This document shows, in pieces, positions 10,118 to 19,021 of a DNA stretch of 33,330 bases; the stretch's first letter is position 1; each line of letters begins with the position of its first letter. The stretch is from contig DGQT01000085.1 of assembly GCA_002390845.1 (NCBI GenBank), positions 1 to 33,330 on the forward strand, in the 5' to 3' direction. The position numbers were made by a program, and so were the translations under genes. Origin of the DNA: Chitinophagaceae bacterium UBA4407. GTDB taxonomy: Bacteria; Bacteroidota; Bacteroidia; Chitinophagales; Chitinophagaceae. The notes under the pieces were generated by a model. It saw nothing but the letters and a program-made list of their open reading frames with translations. It searched no databases and was not told the DNA's origin.

Positions 10118-10345
10118 GATGCCAGCCAAAGTATTTCATGGCATCGACTGTTGTGTCACTCACTTGTACTGTTGAATACAAGTCGGCAAGTCCGAAGTCC
10201 GTAAGTCCGAAAGAAGTTTGCTAATATTTGAATTTACTTTCCGACTTCCGGTCTATGCTGACTTCCGGACTAAACGTACAAGAGTGCGACACAACGAAGT
10301 TTAATAGCAGCAATGCAGCCGGGCTCAAAAAAACATAAAACAAGA
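10118..10345. repeat. Nested inverted repeat between phosphorylase and GH30 genes
   Basis: Outer arms are dispersed-repeat copies: TGTTGTGTCACTCACTTGTAC (- strand, about 10149-10169) and GTACAAGAGTGCGACACAAC (+ strand, 10276-10295). Inner arms are a run of AAGTCCG units (10181-10217) and its near complement of ACTTCCGG units (10236-10271). Together they make a nested imperfect palindrome of about 160 bases. The + copy's tail ends a few bases before the GH30 start codon, so the repeat forms part of that gene's leader. Confidence 0.75.
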
Positions 10346-10346
10346 A

Positions 10347-11843
10347 ATGCAAAAATTTCTACATATAGCATTGTTTACTTGTATGATTGTACACGCTGAA
10401 GCTCAGAAGAAAAGTTTACAGGCAGAAGTTTACGAAACCTCTACACAGGGTAATAAATTGACAAAGATCAGCGGGTTTACTTCAGGCAAAAACCCTGTTA
10501 CAATCACTATTAAGCCCGAAGAAACATATCAAACGATAACAGGTTTTGGTGGTTCTTTTACGAAGTCTTCGGCATACCTGCTCAATAAACTGAGCAAAAC
10601 AAACCGGAAGAAAATCCTGGAAGCATATTTTGGTAACGATGGTGCCAGATATTCATTAACAAGAACGCATATGGGTTCCTGTGATTTTTCCTTAGGCAAT
10701 TACACTTATGCAAAAATTGCGAATGATAAAAATTTAGAACATTTTACTATTGATGAAGACAAGGATGATATTATTCCGATGATTAAAGAAGCCAAAGCAA
10801 TTTCAAAAGATGGTTTTAAAATCATTGCTTCACCGTGGACTGCGCCACCGTGGATGAAAGATAATAATGACTGGCGTGGCGGAAAATTATTGCCGGGGTA
10901 TAATGACACATGGGCGCTTTATTTTTCAAAATATATAAAAGCGTACAAGCAAGAGGGTATTGATATTTGGGGTGTAACCGTAGAAAATGAACCACTGGGC
11001 AATGGCAATAATTGGGAAAGCATGCACTATACGCCGGAAGAAATGACGGAGTTTGTGCAACATCATTTAGGGCCAACATTAGAAGCACAAGGTTTAAGCG
11101 GCGTAAAAATTTTAGGGTATGATCAAAACCGCGGCGAAGAATTAAATAAATGGGCAGATGTGATGTTTAAAGATGAAGCATCTTCAAAATATTTTAGTGG
11201 AACTGCCATTCATTGGTATGCCAGCACGTTTGATTATTTCCCCGCGTCATTACAGTTTGTTCATCAAAAAGCTCCGGGTAAATATTTAATTCAAACAGAA
11301 GCTTGTGTAGATGCAGATGTTCCAAAATGGAAAGATGATAACTGGTATTGGAGCCAGGAAGCTACAGATTGGGGTTGGGATTGGGCCTCAAAAGAAGAAA
11401 AATATTTACATCCAAAGTATGTTCCGGTTTACAGGTATGCAAGAGATATTATAGGTTGTATGAACAATTGGGTTGATGGCTGGATAGATTGGAATATGGT
11501 ACTCGATAAGCAGGGTGGGCCTAATTGGTTTAAAAACTGGTGTACTGCACCAGTGATAGTTGATCCCGAAAAAGATGAAGTTTATTTTACGCCACTCTAT
11601 TATACGATGGCACACTTCAGCAGGTTCATTCGCCCCGGTGCTGTAAGAATTGGTTTTGAATGTCTGGACAAAGATTTAATGATTACGGCAGCTCAAAACC
11701 CGGATGCTTCTGTTGTTGTAATTGTCTTTAATCCTTCTGAAACAGAAAAAGCATATAGCGTTTCTTTACATGGGCAGTCGATGAATGGAAGCATGTATGC
11801 AAAGGCAATTCAAACTTTAGTGTTTAATAATAAAACGAAATAA
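10347..11843 (+). CDS. GH30 family beta-glucanase, probably beta-1,6
   Basis: The 498-residue protein has a signal peptide (1-20, ending HAEAQ). It shows the GH30 hallmarks: TITGFGGSFTKSSAYLLNKL at the start, SPWTAPPWMKDN, TVENEPLGN with acid/base Glu215, and IQTEACVDADVP with nucleophile Glu318, followed by the C-terminal beta-sandwich (VVVIVFNPSETEKAYSVSLH). Related members are glucosylceramidases, beta-glucosidases and fungal or bacterial beta-1,6-glucanases. In a beta-1,3-glucan locus, cutting beta-1,6 branches or linear beta-1,6-glucan is the likeliest role. No lipobox is present, so it is probably periplasmic or secreted. It is followed after 13 bases by a GH17 gene. Confidence 0.88.
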   Translation: MQKFLHIALFTCMIVHAEAQKKSLQAEVYETSTQGNKLTKISGFTSGKNPVTITIKPEETYQTITGFGGSFTKSSAYLLNKLSKTNRKKILEAYFGNDGARYSLTRTHMGSCDFSLGNYTYAKIANDKNLEHFTIDEDKDDIIPMIKEAKAISKDGFKIIASPWTAPPWMKDNNDWRGGKLLPGYNDTWALYFSKYIKAYKQEGIDIWGVTVENEPLGNGNNWESMHYTPEEMTEFVQHHLGPTLEAQGLSGVKILGYDQNRGEELNKWADVMFKDEASSKYFSGTAIHWYASTFDYFPASLQFVHQKAPGKYLIQTEACVDADVPKWKDDNWYWSQEATDWGWDWASKEEKYLHPKYVPVYRYARDIIGCMNNWVDGWIDWNMVLDKQGGPNWFKNWCTAPVIVDPEKDEVYFTPLYYTMAHFSRFIRPGAVRIGFECLDKDLMITAAQNPDASVVVIVFNPSETEKAYSVSLHGQSMNGSMYAKAIQTLVFNNKTK

Positions 11844-11856
11844 AAAATTTATTACC

Positions 11857-12753
11857 ATGTCATACAGAGCAGAACGATATCTATCGTTACAAAAAATTGA
11901 CCAGGAAAATTACTTGTCAGGAAAATCCGAACAGGAAATTAAAAACTTGTTTATTGAAATACTAGACAGCGGCACTCACGGATTTTGCTTCAGTTTGTAT
12001 GAGGACGGTCAAAAGCCCGGAGACATTATTTCCGAAGAACAGGTTAGAAGACGAATGCAGATTTTAAAGCCCTACACAAATTGGATACGTTCCTTTTCCT
12101 GTACAGAAGGTAATGAGCACATTCCGGTAATTGCCAAAGAATTCGGGATGAAAACCCTCGTGGGTGCCTGGTTGGGAAATGATCCGGAAATAAATGAACG
12201 TGAAATAAATGGGTTAATAAAATTAGCGAAAGAAGGTTATGTAGATATTGCTGCCGTGGGAAACGAAGTTATGTACCGTAAAGACTTAACAGAAGAAGAA
12301 CTGCTGGAGTTTATTTATAAAGTTAAAAAGGAAATTCCTGAAATTACGGTGGGCTATGTAGATGCTTACTATGAGTTTTCACACCGTCCAAAAATCACAG
12401 AAGCCTGCGATGTAATATTGTCTAACTGCTATCCTTTTTGGGAAGGCTGCCCTTTTGAAAATTCATTGGCCTATATGAAAGACATGTATCACCAGGCTTT
12501 GGCAGCAGGGAACGGAAAAAAAGTAATTATCACTGAAACGGGCTGGCCAAGTAAAGGCGAAAATTTAAAAGGTTCAATACCTTCTGAACAGAATGCTTTG
12601 CAATATTTCATCAATACCCAATTATGGTCAATGGATGAAAATATAGAAATATTTTATTTCTCATCTTTTGATGAATCGTGGAAAACCGGGCCGGAAGGCG
12701 AAGTAGGCGCATACTGGGGAATTTGGGATAAGAATGAAAAATTAAAATACTGA
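11857..12753 (+). CDS. Cytoplasmic GH17 beta-1,3-glucan-active enzyme, copy 1
   Basis: The 298-residue protein has no signal peptide. It is a single GH17 barrel with AAVGNEVMYR (acid/base Glu137) and IITETGWPSKG (nucleophile Glu227), 90 residues apart, plus RSFSCTEGNE, NCYPFWEG and YFSSFDESWK. It is a clear paralogue of the C-terminal domain of the transporter fusion at 14050-16413, matching it along the whole length down to the end WGIWDKNEKLK. GH17 enzymes cut or transfer beta-1,3-glucan chains. Its location in the cytosol beside a phosphorylase suggests trimming or disproportionation of imported oligosaccharides. It ends one base before the next start codon (TGACATG), implying translational coupling. 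Confidence 0.88.
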   Translation: MSYRAERYLSLQKIDQENYLSGKSEQEIKNLFIEILDSGTHGFCFSLYEDGQKPGDIISEEQVRRRMQILKPYTNWIRSFSCTEGNEHIPVIAKEFGMKTLVGAWLGNDPEINEREINGLIKLAKEGYVDIAAVGNEVMYRKDLTEEELLEFIYKVKKEIPEITVGYVDAYYEFSHRPKITEACDVILSNCYPFWEGCPFENSLAYMKDMYHQALAAGNGKKVIITETGWPSKGENLKGSIPSEQNALQYFINTQLWSMDENIEIFYFSSFDESWKTGPEGEVGAYWGIWDKNEKLKY

Positions 12754-12754
12754 C

Positions 12755-13696
12755 ATGGATTGTTTTAAAAAATTAGGATTAACACCCGGTAATGCAATTT
12801 GCTATTCAGGCTTTAGAGAAGGGCAACAACCGGGAGGTTTATGCCCTTCCTATGAAGAAGTGAAAGAGGATTTGCTCATTCTTCAGGAAAACTGGAAATA
12901 CCTTAGGCTATATGATTGTGATGAACACGGTGAAACTGTTTTGAAAGTTATACAAAAAGAAAAGCTCGATTTTAAAGTAATGATGGGTGCGTACATAGAA
13001 GCAGAAATGAACAATTTCGGTTGCCCCTGGGGTGGTGGTGTTTATTCAGAAGAGCAATTGAGCCTCAATCAAAAAAAGAATTTAAAAAAAATTCAAAAGC
13101 TTATTCTTTTAGGGAATAGCTACCCTAAAATTATTTTTTCACTTTCCGTAGGCAACGAAGCCTGTGTAGATTGGACAGACCATTATGTTCCGGTAAGCCA
13201 GGTAGTAGATTATGTGAACCTGGTTAAAAAATCAGCAAAACAACCAGTTACTTTTTGTGAAAATTATTTGCCCTGGTTAAATAAACTGGAGCCTTTAGCC
13301 AAAGTTGTTGATTTTATTTCGGTCCATACTTATCCTGTTTGGGAATACAAGCATATTCACGAATCACTTGAATACACAAAAGAGAATTATCATGCTGTGG
13401 CTCAAAAATATCCCGGTAAGCCTGTTGTAATTACAGAAGCAGGCTGGTCAACAAATTCAAACGGAAGAGGCATTAACCCCGAAGCGGTGAATGAAATGAA
13501 TCAAAAAATATATTATGGAGACCTTATGGAGTGGACGGGTGCTGAAAATATTCCAACTTTTGTTTTCGAGGCATTTGATGAAGAATGGAAAGGCTCTCAC
13601 CACCCTTTAGAACCGGAAAAACATTGGGGGTTATTTAAAAAAGACAGAACCCCGAAATTGGTGATGAAGCAAAAATATGCCTTAAAAATTGTTTAG
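12755..13696 (+). CDS. Cytoplasmic GH17-like enzyme, copy 2 (divergent)
   Basis: The 313-residue protein has no signal peptide. The GH17 signature is present but divergent: SLSVGNEACVDW with candidate acid/base Glu135 and VVITEAGWSTNS with nucleophile Glu228. Other anchors are KYLRLYDCDEHG, DFISVHTYPVWEYKH and FVFEAFDEEWKG. It differs from copy 1 in having an insertion-rich stretch around 85-115 (NNFGCPWGGGVYSEEQ) and is not a recent duplicate. Both catalytic Glu residues are kept, so it should be active. It is probably translated together with copy 1. A different chain length or linkage preference (for example exo versus transglycosylase) is possible but cannot be read from sequence. Confidence 0.83.
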   Translation: MDCFKKLGLTPGNAICYSGFREGQQPGGLCPSYEEVKEDLLILQENWKYLRLYDCDEHGETVLKVIQKEKLDFKVMMGAYIEAEMNNFGCPWGGGVYSEEQLSLNQKKNLKKIQKLILLGNSYPKIIFSLSVGNEACVDWTDHYVPVSQVVDYVNLVKKSAKQPVTFCENYLPWLNKLEPLAKVVDFISVHTYPVWEYKHIHESLEYTKENYHAVAQKYPGKPVVITEAGWSTNSNGRGINPEAVNEMNQKIYYGDLMEWTGAENIPTFVFEAFDEEWKGSHHPLEPEKHWGLFKKDRTPKLVMKQKYALKIV

Positions 13697-13719
13697 CTAA
13701 AGATGCCATCTTAATGTCT

Positions 13720-13945
13720 GCTGAAGTGATTGCGACGCAACGAAGATGCCATATAAACTAAAGCTGGTATATAAAAAAAGTTTTAAAGCAGCGCCTAAAA
13801 TTATTATCAGATGTAACGGCAGATAAAAATTTTTGATTTTGATTTTTAAAAACTATTACACCATTTAGAAACAGAAACAGCCTTTATGATACCAACTAAT
13901 GTTTTGCATGGCCTCTTCGTTGCGTCGCAATCCTTTCATCTGCAG
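13720..13945. repeat. Inverted pair of dispersed intergenic repeat
   Basis: The + copy reads GCTGAAGTGATTGCGACGCA then ACGAAGATGCCAT (13720-13752) and continues to CTAAAGCTGGTAT. The - copy (13907-13943) has CATGGCCTCTTCGTTGCGTC then GCAATC. The 353-base gap between the GH17 gene and the transporter fusion holds this pair and no gene. It breaks the otherwise tight gene spacing and may separate transcripts. Confidence 0.8.
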
Positions 13946-14049
13946 AATATAGATTAGACTGTTTTTAAATGCTACCTGGTTTTGTTTTATAAAAATGAAT
14001 TATCAGATTTTTTAGTATTAAATAAATAGATCACTCAAAAATTTACAAA

Positions 14050-16413
14050 ATGGAGAATAATAGCTCAAGTCCAACAAAACTGGTTCCCATGGGGCAAAAA
14101 ATTGCCTTTGGGTTAGGTATGTTAGCCAACCAAATGTTTCCCGCGGCCTTAGGAATTTTTATGGTTGTGCTGGTACAGGATTTAAAATTTCCGGCATGGA
14201 TGTGGGGAATTTTGTTTTTTCTGCCCAGGATATTTGATGCTTTTATTGACCCGATTATGGGTTTTGTTTCAGACAACACCCGGTCTAAATGGGGCAGGCG
14301 CAGACATTATGTGTTTATTGGAGCCATAGTTATGGGGCTTTCCTTTGTTGTAATGTGGCAATTACATAGAGAAAATAGTGTTGAATATAATTTCATTTAC
14401 TTTCTTTTATGTTCGTTTGTATTTTATATTGGTCTATCGGTATTTAGTGTTCCTTATGTGGCCATGGGCTATGAGATGAGCGATGATTTTCATGAACGTA
14501 CCAGCATAATGGCAATCTCGCAATGGATCGGGCAGTGGGCATGGGTAATTGCACCCTGGTTTTGGGTTGTTATGTACGACCCTAAATGGTTTCCCAATGC
14601 AGATACAGCCACAAGAACCCTGGCTGTTTGGGTAGGTATTTCGTGTATGGTATTGGCGATGATGCCTGCCATTTTTATTAAGAGTAAGTCCACTTTAAAT
14701 GAAACTAGTTTCTCGCAATTAACTTTTAAAACAATTGGCGGTAGCTTAAAAGAAATTTTTGAAAGTTTTAAAGAGGCTTTCAGGAATAAACCCTTCACAA
14801 AGCTCTGTATTGCTACTTTCTTAATCTTTAATGCCTTTAATACAGTTGCCGGTTTTACTTTCTTTATTGTGGTTTATTATCTTTTTAACGGCAGCGCAGC
14901 AGACGCAGGCATTTGGCCTACACTTTTTGGTAGTGTAGGAGCTTTGGCTACTACTTTTATGGTAATTCCCATTGTGGCAAGAATGTCAAAAAAAATGGGT
15001 AAGAAGAATGCTTTTTTAGCCTCGCAGGGAATCTCCATTTTTGGATATATTATGTTTTGGTTTTTCTTCGTTCCAGGCAAGCCCTATATGTTTTTGTTCG
15101 CATTACCATTTTTCTCATTTGGAATTGGAAGTCTGTTTACATTGATGATGTCTATGACAGCAGATGTTTGCGATCTGGATGAATTGAACTCAGGTAAACG
15201 CAGGGAAGGAATCTTCGGGGCCATTTACTGGTGGATGGTAAAATTTGGTTTTGCCATAGCAGGATTACTAACCGGAGTAATTATGTCAGCAGTGGGCTTC
15301 GATCCAAACTTACCTGTTCAAGCTGATGGAGCAGTTACAGGTCTCAGACTTTTCTTCTCGGGTATCCCAATTTTAGGTACACTGATAGCCATGTGGGTAA
15401 TGAAGAATTATGACTTGACAGAAGAAAAAGCCAGGGGAATAAAAAAGGAATTGGATGCAAGAAAAGCACCGGTTAAAAAACAATCCTCTGCCTATTATTC
15501 GGGGAAATTACTTTCATTAGAGAAAAGCGGAAGCGCAATAAATACCATAACTGGTGTGGACCTAAGTTCAAAAACTGAATCAGAAATCAGCACGCAGTTT
15601 TCAGAAATTTTGAATAATGGTTTACACGGTTTATGTTTTAGTCCTTATACCGAAGGCCAGGAAACCGGCGATACTTTATCAGCAGATCAAATTCGCAGAA
15701 GGCTGGATATTATTGCACCACATACAAAATGGATCAGATCCTTCTCCTGTACCGAAGGGAATGAAATGATACCGAAAATCGCTCACCTGAAAGGATTACA
15801 GACTTTAGTTGGGGCGTGGATAAGCAATGACAGAGACAGAAATGAAAAAGAAATTCAATCGCTGATCACTTTGGCTAAGGCCGGTTTGGTAAACATAGCT
15901 GCAGTAGGAAATGAAGTCTTGCACCGCGAAGAAATTTCTGAGCAGGAGTTATTACAATATATCAGGAGAGTAAGAGAAGCATTGCCATCCTCTGTTCCTG
16001 TTGGCTATGTAGATGCCTATTACCAGTTTCTCGACAAGCCCGCTTTGGTAGATGCATGCGATGTAGTATTAGCAAACTGTTATCCCTTCTGGGAGGGCGC
16101 CGATAATACTTATGCGCTTTCTTATTTGAATAGAATGGTAGAATTAACGCAGCAGGCAGCTAAAGGTAAAAAAGTAATTATTACGGAAACCGGATGGCCA
16201 AACATAGGAGAAAGTGTAGAAGCAGCAGAACCTTCCAGCTTAAACGCAATGAAATATTTTGTTGCGGTTCAGGAATGGGTAAAAGCCAACAACATTGAAC
16301 TATTCTATTTTTCATCTTTCGATGAATCATGGAAAACAAAACAAGAAGGAAACGTTGGCGCAGGTTGGGGTATTTGGGATAAAAATGAAAAACTGAAAAT
16401 TAATAAATTATAA
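14050..16413 (+). CDS. GPH/MFS sugar:cation symporter fused to a C-terminal GH17 domain
   Basis: The 787-residue protein has two parts. Residues 15-455 form about 12 membrane segments with the GPH-family loop DPIMGFVSDNTRSKWGRRRH (about 67-86) and the second-half stretch MSMTADVCDLDELNSGKRRE (about 367-386), as in melibiose- and other glycoside:cation symporters. A charged linker (about 456-482) leads to residues 483-787, a full GH17 domain with AAVGNEVLHREE (Glu622) and IITETGWPNIG (Glu713). This domain closely matches the stand-alone enzyme at 11857-12753. GPH carriers have both ends in the cytosol, so the GH17 domain should sit just inside the inner membrane and act on sugars as they enter. 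No stop, start or frame change separates the halves, so the fusion is genuine in this sequence. Confidence 0.93.
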   Translation: MENNSSSPTKLVPMGQKIAFGLGMLANQMFPAALGIFMVVLVQDLKFPAWMWGILFFLPRIFDAFIDPIMGFVSDNTRSKWGRRRHYVFIGAIVMGLSFVVMWQLHRENSVEYNFIYFLLCSFVFYIGLSVFSVPYVAMGYEMSDDFHERTSIMAISQWIGQWAWVIAPWFWVVMYDPKWFPNADTATRTLAVWVGISCMVLAMMPAIFIKSKSTLNETSFSQLTFKTIGGSLKEIFESFKEAFRNKPFTKLCIATFLIFNAFNTVAGFTFFIVVYYLFNGSAADAGIWPTLFGSVGALATTFMVIPIVARMSKKMGKKNAFLASQGISIFGYIMFWFFFVPGKPYMFLFALPFFSFGIGSLFTLMMSMTADVCDLDELNSGKRREGIFGAIYWWMVKFGFAIAGLLTGVIMSAVGFDPNLPVQADGAVTGLRLFFSGIPILGTLIAMWVMKNYDLTEEKARGIKKELDARKAPVKKQSSAYYSGKLLSLEKSGSAINTITGVDLSSKTESEISTQFSEILNNGLHGLCFSPYTEGQETGDTLSADQIRRRLDIIAPHTKWIRSFSCTEGNEMIPKIAHLKGLQTLVGAWISNDRDRNEKEIQSLITLAKAGLVNIAAVGNEVLHREEISEQELLQYIRRVREALPSSVPVGYVDAYYQFLDKPALVDACDVVLANCYPFWEGADNTYALSYLNRMVELTQQAAKGKKVIITETGWPNIGESVEAAEPSSLNAMKYFVAVQEWVKANNIELFYFSSFDESWKTKQEGNVGAGWGIWDKNEKLKINKL

Positions 16414-16656
16414 AAAATAGGTCATTATAGAAAAGCATTATCAGGTAAATATTGAAACCCGCAATCTGGTTTTTAAATAAAACAAAATAGGCAATAATGA
16501 AAATAACAGTATTTATACAATTTTATCCGCAAGCTGGAGGAAAAGTAATTACAGTGTATTTGAAGTAAGTCATATTCTTTAATTGAACATTACTTTAAAA
16601 AATATAAAACAACAATAGATATCTTTTAACATGCTTCACAATAAAAAATAAACACA

Positions 16657-18987
16657 ATGAAAAAGTTTTACTTAATGTTTTTTGCTTTCGTACTGTTTGT
16701 TTGTAAAACAAACGCACAGTTAGTAGTTTTTGCAGATGATTATGCAGCGGGTGTAACATTTGCAGCCTTTGGTGGTTCTACCAACACATTATCGATTGAC
16801 AACAGTCAACACCACTCTGGTACCGCTTCCCTTAAGATTCCCGTAACAGCAGGGTATACAGGTGGTGCATTGGTATCAGCAGCACTTACCAATTTGTCTG
16901 CATACAATGCGATAAGCTTTTGGGCTAAAAATGATAACCCTGCATTTAAACTGGATGCGGTTGGTTTGGGTAATAATGCAACTACCTCTACCTATGCAGT
17001 GGAGCGCAATGGTGTTTCATTAACTTCAGCATGGGTGAAATACTATATTCCAATACCTGTTGCATCAAAGCTCACTGCAGAAACAGGGTTGTTCCATTTT
17101 GCCGAAGGTTCGGGTGAAGGTGCTTACAACATATGGATAGATGATATTCAGTACGAAAATGTAAATCCAATCATACTAGGTACACCAACCGCAGCTTTTG
17201 CAACAGAAACCATCACAAAGGCTGTAGGTGAGAACTTTAATCCTAACGGAACCGTTTCTACATGGGCTGTTTGTACAGAAGGTGCCATGCAAACTGCCAG
17301 GGCATATTTTACATGGACAAGTTCTGCCCCTGCAATTGCTACAATTGATGCAACAGGTTCGGGTAATGCGGTTGCACAAGGCACCACCAATATTACAGGT
17401 AAGCTGGGAACGGTAACGGCAGCAGGTACTTTAACTGTAAATGTAACCGCACCGCTCGGCGACCCAACCATTGCGGCACCAACTCCGCCTGTAAGAAATG
17501 CCGGCGATGTAATCTCTCTTTTCAGTGATGCTTATACGAATGTTGCGGGAACAGACTGGTTTCCTAACTGGGGACAGTCAACGGTTGTAAGCGAAGTAAA
17601 TATTGCCGGTAACCCTACAAAAAAATATACCAGTTTCAATTACCAGGGGGTGCAGTTTGCAAGTGCCATTAATGCGTCTGGTATGACCAAATTGCACATT
17701 GATATTTGGACACCAAATTGCACTGCATTTGATGTTTACCCCATAGTTACAGGTCAGCCTGAGCAATCTGTAACCCTCACACCTACGCTTTCCGGCTGGA
17801 ACAGTTTTGATATTGATCTTTCAAAATATACCATTCCGCTAGGTGCCATTATTCAGTTCAAGTTTGTGGGTACTCCATTTGGCAGCAGCACAGTTTATTT
17901 TGATAACCTTTATTTCTATAAAGCCGGAACTGTTGTTACAGAGCCAACCACTGCGGCACCAACACCTGATAGAAATGCTAACGGTGTAATCTCTCTTTTC
18001 AGCAATGTTTATACAAATGTGCCCGTTGACACATGGTCAGCAATATGGGATTTAGCAGATGTTTCAGATGTGCAAATTGCGGGTAATGATACAAAAAAAT
18101 ATACCAGCTTACAATATGCCGGCATAGAGTTTACCTCTAAAACAATTGACGCCACAACTATGGATTATTACCATGTTGATATATGGACACCCGATGCAAC
18201 AACTTTTGGTGTAAAGCTGGTAGATTTTGGTCCGGATGGTACCTATGCTGGTGGTGATGATACAGAATCTCAACTTGATTTTACTCCTGCAAAAAATGGA
18301 TGGGTTAGTTACGATATTAAACTCAGTGATTTTACCAACCTGGCTGCACGGGTGCACCTTGGGCAAATGCTTTTCATCGGATCTTCAAGCACATTGTATG
18401 TTGATAATGTTTATTTCTATAACACGCTTTTGCCTATAAGCTTCACTGACTTTAAAGTTACCCGAAAAAACAATACAGCTTTCCTTCAGTGGAATACAGC
18501 TTTTGAACTAAACAATAAGGGCTTTAGTATTGAGCGTAGTACTGATGCTGTTAATTTTAAAGAGATTAATTTCATCAATGCGTCTAATGCCAATGCAGCA
18601 GGCGGTGCGCATGCTTATACTGCAACAGACCTGATACCAGTAAAAGGCGTAAACTATTACCGCATCAGGCAGGTAGATATTGATGGCCATGTTACTTATT
18701 CTGCAACACAATCTTTGAGTTTTGAAAATACCAATGCTTCAGTATTGGCTGTATTTCCGAACCCTGCTAAAGACAAAGTGTTTGTTACATTGGGTGCAAT
18801 CGAAAGCAGTACTGCCCGGTATTATATTTTAGGAACAGATGGTAAAGTTGCCAAGACAGGCACCTTTAATAAAAGCCAGGGCAACACTGTTCAAACACTT
18901 GATGTAAGCGGGCTGCCAAGAGGTTTATATATCATTAAACTTACAGATGGTACAAAACAACAAACTGCCAAACTGATACTTAATTAG
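16657..18987 (+). CDS. Secreted multimodular glycan-binding-like protein with T9SS sorting domain
   Basis: The 776-residue protein has a signal peptide (1-20, ending KTNAQ). Module 1 (about 22-172) matches the first module of the lipoprotein at 3507-5393 (YNAISFWAKN, YNIWIDDIQYE). A BIG2-like Ig domain follows (about 180-265). Two repeated modules begin near 275 and 430 (VISLFSDAYTNV, VISLFSNVYTNV) and end in YFDNLYFYK / YVDNVYFYN. Then comes an FnIII-like domain (about 591-690, SFTDFKVTRKNNTAFLQWNT) and a T9SS type A sorting domain (about 694-776, VFPNPAKDKVFV to GLYIIKL). It lacks catalytic motifs. It looks like a T9SS-exported partner of the lipoprotein, possibly also binding beta-glucan. 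It precedes a strong terminator. Confidence 0.8.
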   Translation: MKKFYLMFFAFVLFVCKTNAQLVVFADDYAAGVTFAAFGGSTNTLSIDNSQHHSGTASLKIPVTAGYTGGALVSAALTNLSAYNAISFWAKNDNPAFKLDAVGLGNNATTSTYAVERNGVSLTSAWVKYYIPIPVASKLTAETGLFHFAEGSGEGAYNIWIDDIQYENVNPIILGTPTAAFATETITKAVGENFNPNGTVSTWAVCTEGAMQTARAYFTWTSSAPAIATIDATGSGNAVAQGTTNITGKLGTVTAAGTLTVNVTAPLGDPTIAAPTPPVRNAGDVISLFSDAYTNVAGTDWFPNWGQSTVVSEVNIAGNPTKKYTSFNYQGVQFASAINASGMTKLHIDIWTPNCTAFDVYPIVTGQPEQSVTLTPTLSGWNSFDIDLSKYTIPLGAIIQFKFVGTPFGSSTVYFDNLYFYKAGTVVTEPTTAAPTPDRNANGVISLFSNVYTNVPVDTWSAIWDLADVSDVQIAGNDTKKYTSLQYAGIEFTSKTIDATTMDYYHVDIWTPDATTFGVKLVDFGPDGTYAGGDDTESQLDFTPAKNGWVSYDIKLSDFTNLAARVHLGQMLFIGSSSTLYVDNVYFYNTLLPISFTDFKVTRKNNTAFLQWNTAFELNNKGFSIERSTDAVNFKEINFINASNANAAGGAHAYTATDLIPVKGVNYYRIRQVDIDGHVTYSATQSLSFENTNASVLAVFPNPAKDKVFVTLGAIESSTARYYILGTDGKVAKTGTFNKSQGNTVQTLDVSGLPRGLYIIKLTDGTKQQTAKLILN

Positions 18988-19021
18988 GATTTGTATAATT
19001 TTTATAATAGCATTTTGTAAC

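Noticed and set aside
10181..10271. CRISPR-like short repeats (AAGTCCG units)
   Set aside because: Units are too short and irregular, without spacers of constant length; they form an inverted repeat rather than an array.
16497..16568. Short + frame of 23 codons (MKITVFIQFYPQAGGKVITV...) between the transporter fusion and the T9SS protein gene
   Set aside because: Too short, no family, and no conserved context to support it.
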